From Cupriavidus pauculus (GTDB taxonomy: Bacteria; Pseudomonadota; Gammaproteobacteria; Burkholderiales; Burkholderiaceae), in contig NZ_VZOW01000005.1 in NCBI RefSeq assembly GCF_008801835.1, positions 1 through 64,000 of the forward strand: a stretch of DNA of 64,000 nucleotides. Direction: 5' to 3'. Position 1 is the first letter of the stretch, and each line of letters begins with the position of its first letter. Below the pieces are notes generated by a model. That model did not search any database, was not told the DNA's origin, and worked only from the letters and a program-made list of their open reading frames with translations. A program made the position numbers and the translations under genes. Shown here in pieces: positions 63,900-64,000 of the stretch.

Positions 63900-64000
63900 A
63901 TGAAACGCACGACCTCGATTCCTCGACCCACCGATGCCGCGCTGGTATCCGGCGAGGCCGCGCATCCGCCGGACAGTGAAGACCGGAATTTCGTCACGGC
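63900..64000 (+). CDS. Partial gene, possible IclR-family regulator N-terminus
   Basis: An open frame starts at ATG 63900 and runs off the window after 33 complete codons. The residues are polar and variable, then read SEDRNFVTA. IclR-family regulators often have a similar stretch just before their helix-turn-helix (for example NFVTALARGL). It diverges from the Liv operon, which fits a local regulator. The family call is a guess from nine residues and position; GAAAGG lies just upstream of the start. Confidence 0.4.
   Translation, partial: MKRTTSIPRPTDAALVSGEAAHPPDSEDRNFVT

Overview
The window is GC-rich DNA from a betaproteobacterium of the Burkholderiaceae, most likely Cupriavidus/Ralstonia. 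This is inferred from gene content: a coxMNOPQ-like oxidase cluster, tctBA, a complete Wsp operon and a PHB-depolymerase-family esterase, together with the 5S rRNA sequence. It opens on the 3' end of a 5S rRNA, so a ribosomal RNA operon lies just upstream. No tRNA, CRISPR array or prophage was seen.

Layout. 0-3.6 kb: 5S tail and terminator, a small secreted protein with DPYxxGA repeats, and an intact IS21-family element (884-2892) with a 5-bp target duplication. 3.6-9.5 kb: a tripartite RND efflux operon (adaptor, pump, outer-membrane channel) closed by a terminator. 9.6-15.5 kb: an MFS transporter with guanine deaminase, a convergent arginase, then a DHA2 drug exporter with a TTG-start MarR regulator. 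15.5-18.9 kb (minus strand): LysR regulator, NarL-type response regulator and cobB, the last two closely spaced. 19.7-22.8 kb: an orphan IS3 OrfA-like gene and a secreted-protein cassette (120-aa protein, DUF3300, DUF2950). 22.9-26.4 kb: FNR-like regulator, PHB-depolymerase-family esterase, MHS-type MFS transporter. 26.7-31.0 kb: a 1327-aa AsmA-like DUF748 protein and rubredoxin. 31.0-31.5 kb: two tiny membrane proteins on the minus strand. 31.7-38.4 kb: a small membrane protein, the five-gene haem-copper oxidase cluster and a DUF2252 protein. 38.4-45.3 kb: aldehyde dehydrogenase, MATE exporter, tctBA, a winged-helix regulator and a DUF4397 lipoprotein.

45.8-54.3 kb (minus strand) is a complete Wsp surface-sensing operon, wspA-B-C-D-E-F-R, almost every junction overlapping. 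Divergent from it is a GGDEF-EAL protein with a degraded cyclase motif and intact EAL residues. The locus therefore seems to pair a c-di-GMP synthase (WspR) with a likely phosphodiesterase. Next comes an FecR/YXWV-type exported protein with a long Gln-rich tail built from 75-bp tandem repeats. 59.0-63.6 kb (minus strand) is a complete Liv-type branched-chain amino-acid ABC operon (livH-M-G-F plus binding protein). A truncated divergent gene, possibly an IclR regulator, runs off the end.

Most genes belong to known families. The features that deserve a second look are the unannotated small membrane proteins near 31.1-31.5 kb, the repeat expansion inside the WspE receiver domain, the tandem palindromes in the wsp leader, the hairpin in the leader of the response regulator-cobB unit, the palindrome upstream of tctBA, and the Gln-rich repeat protein.
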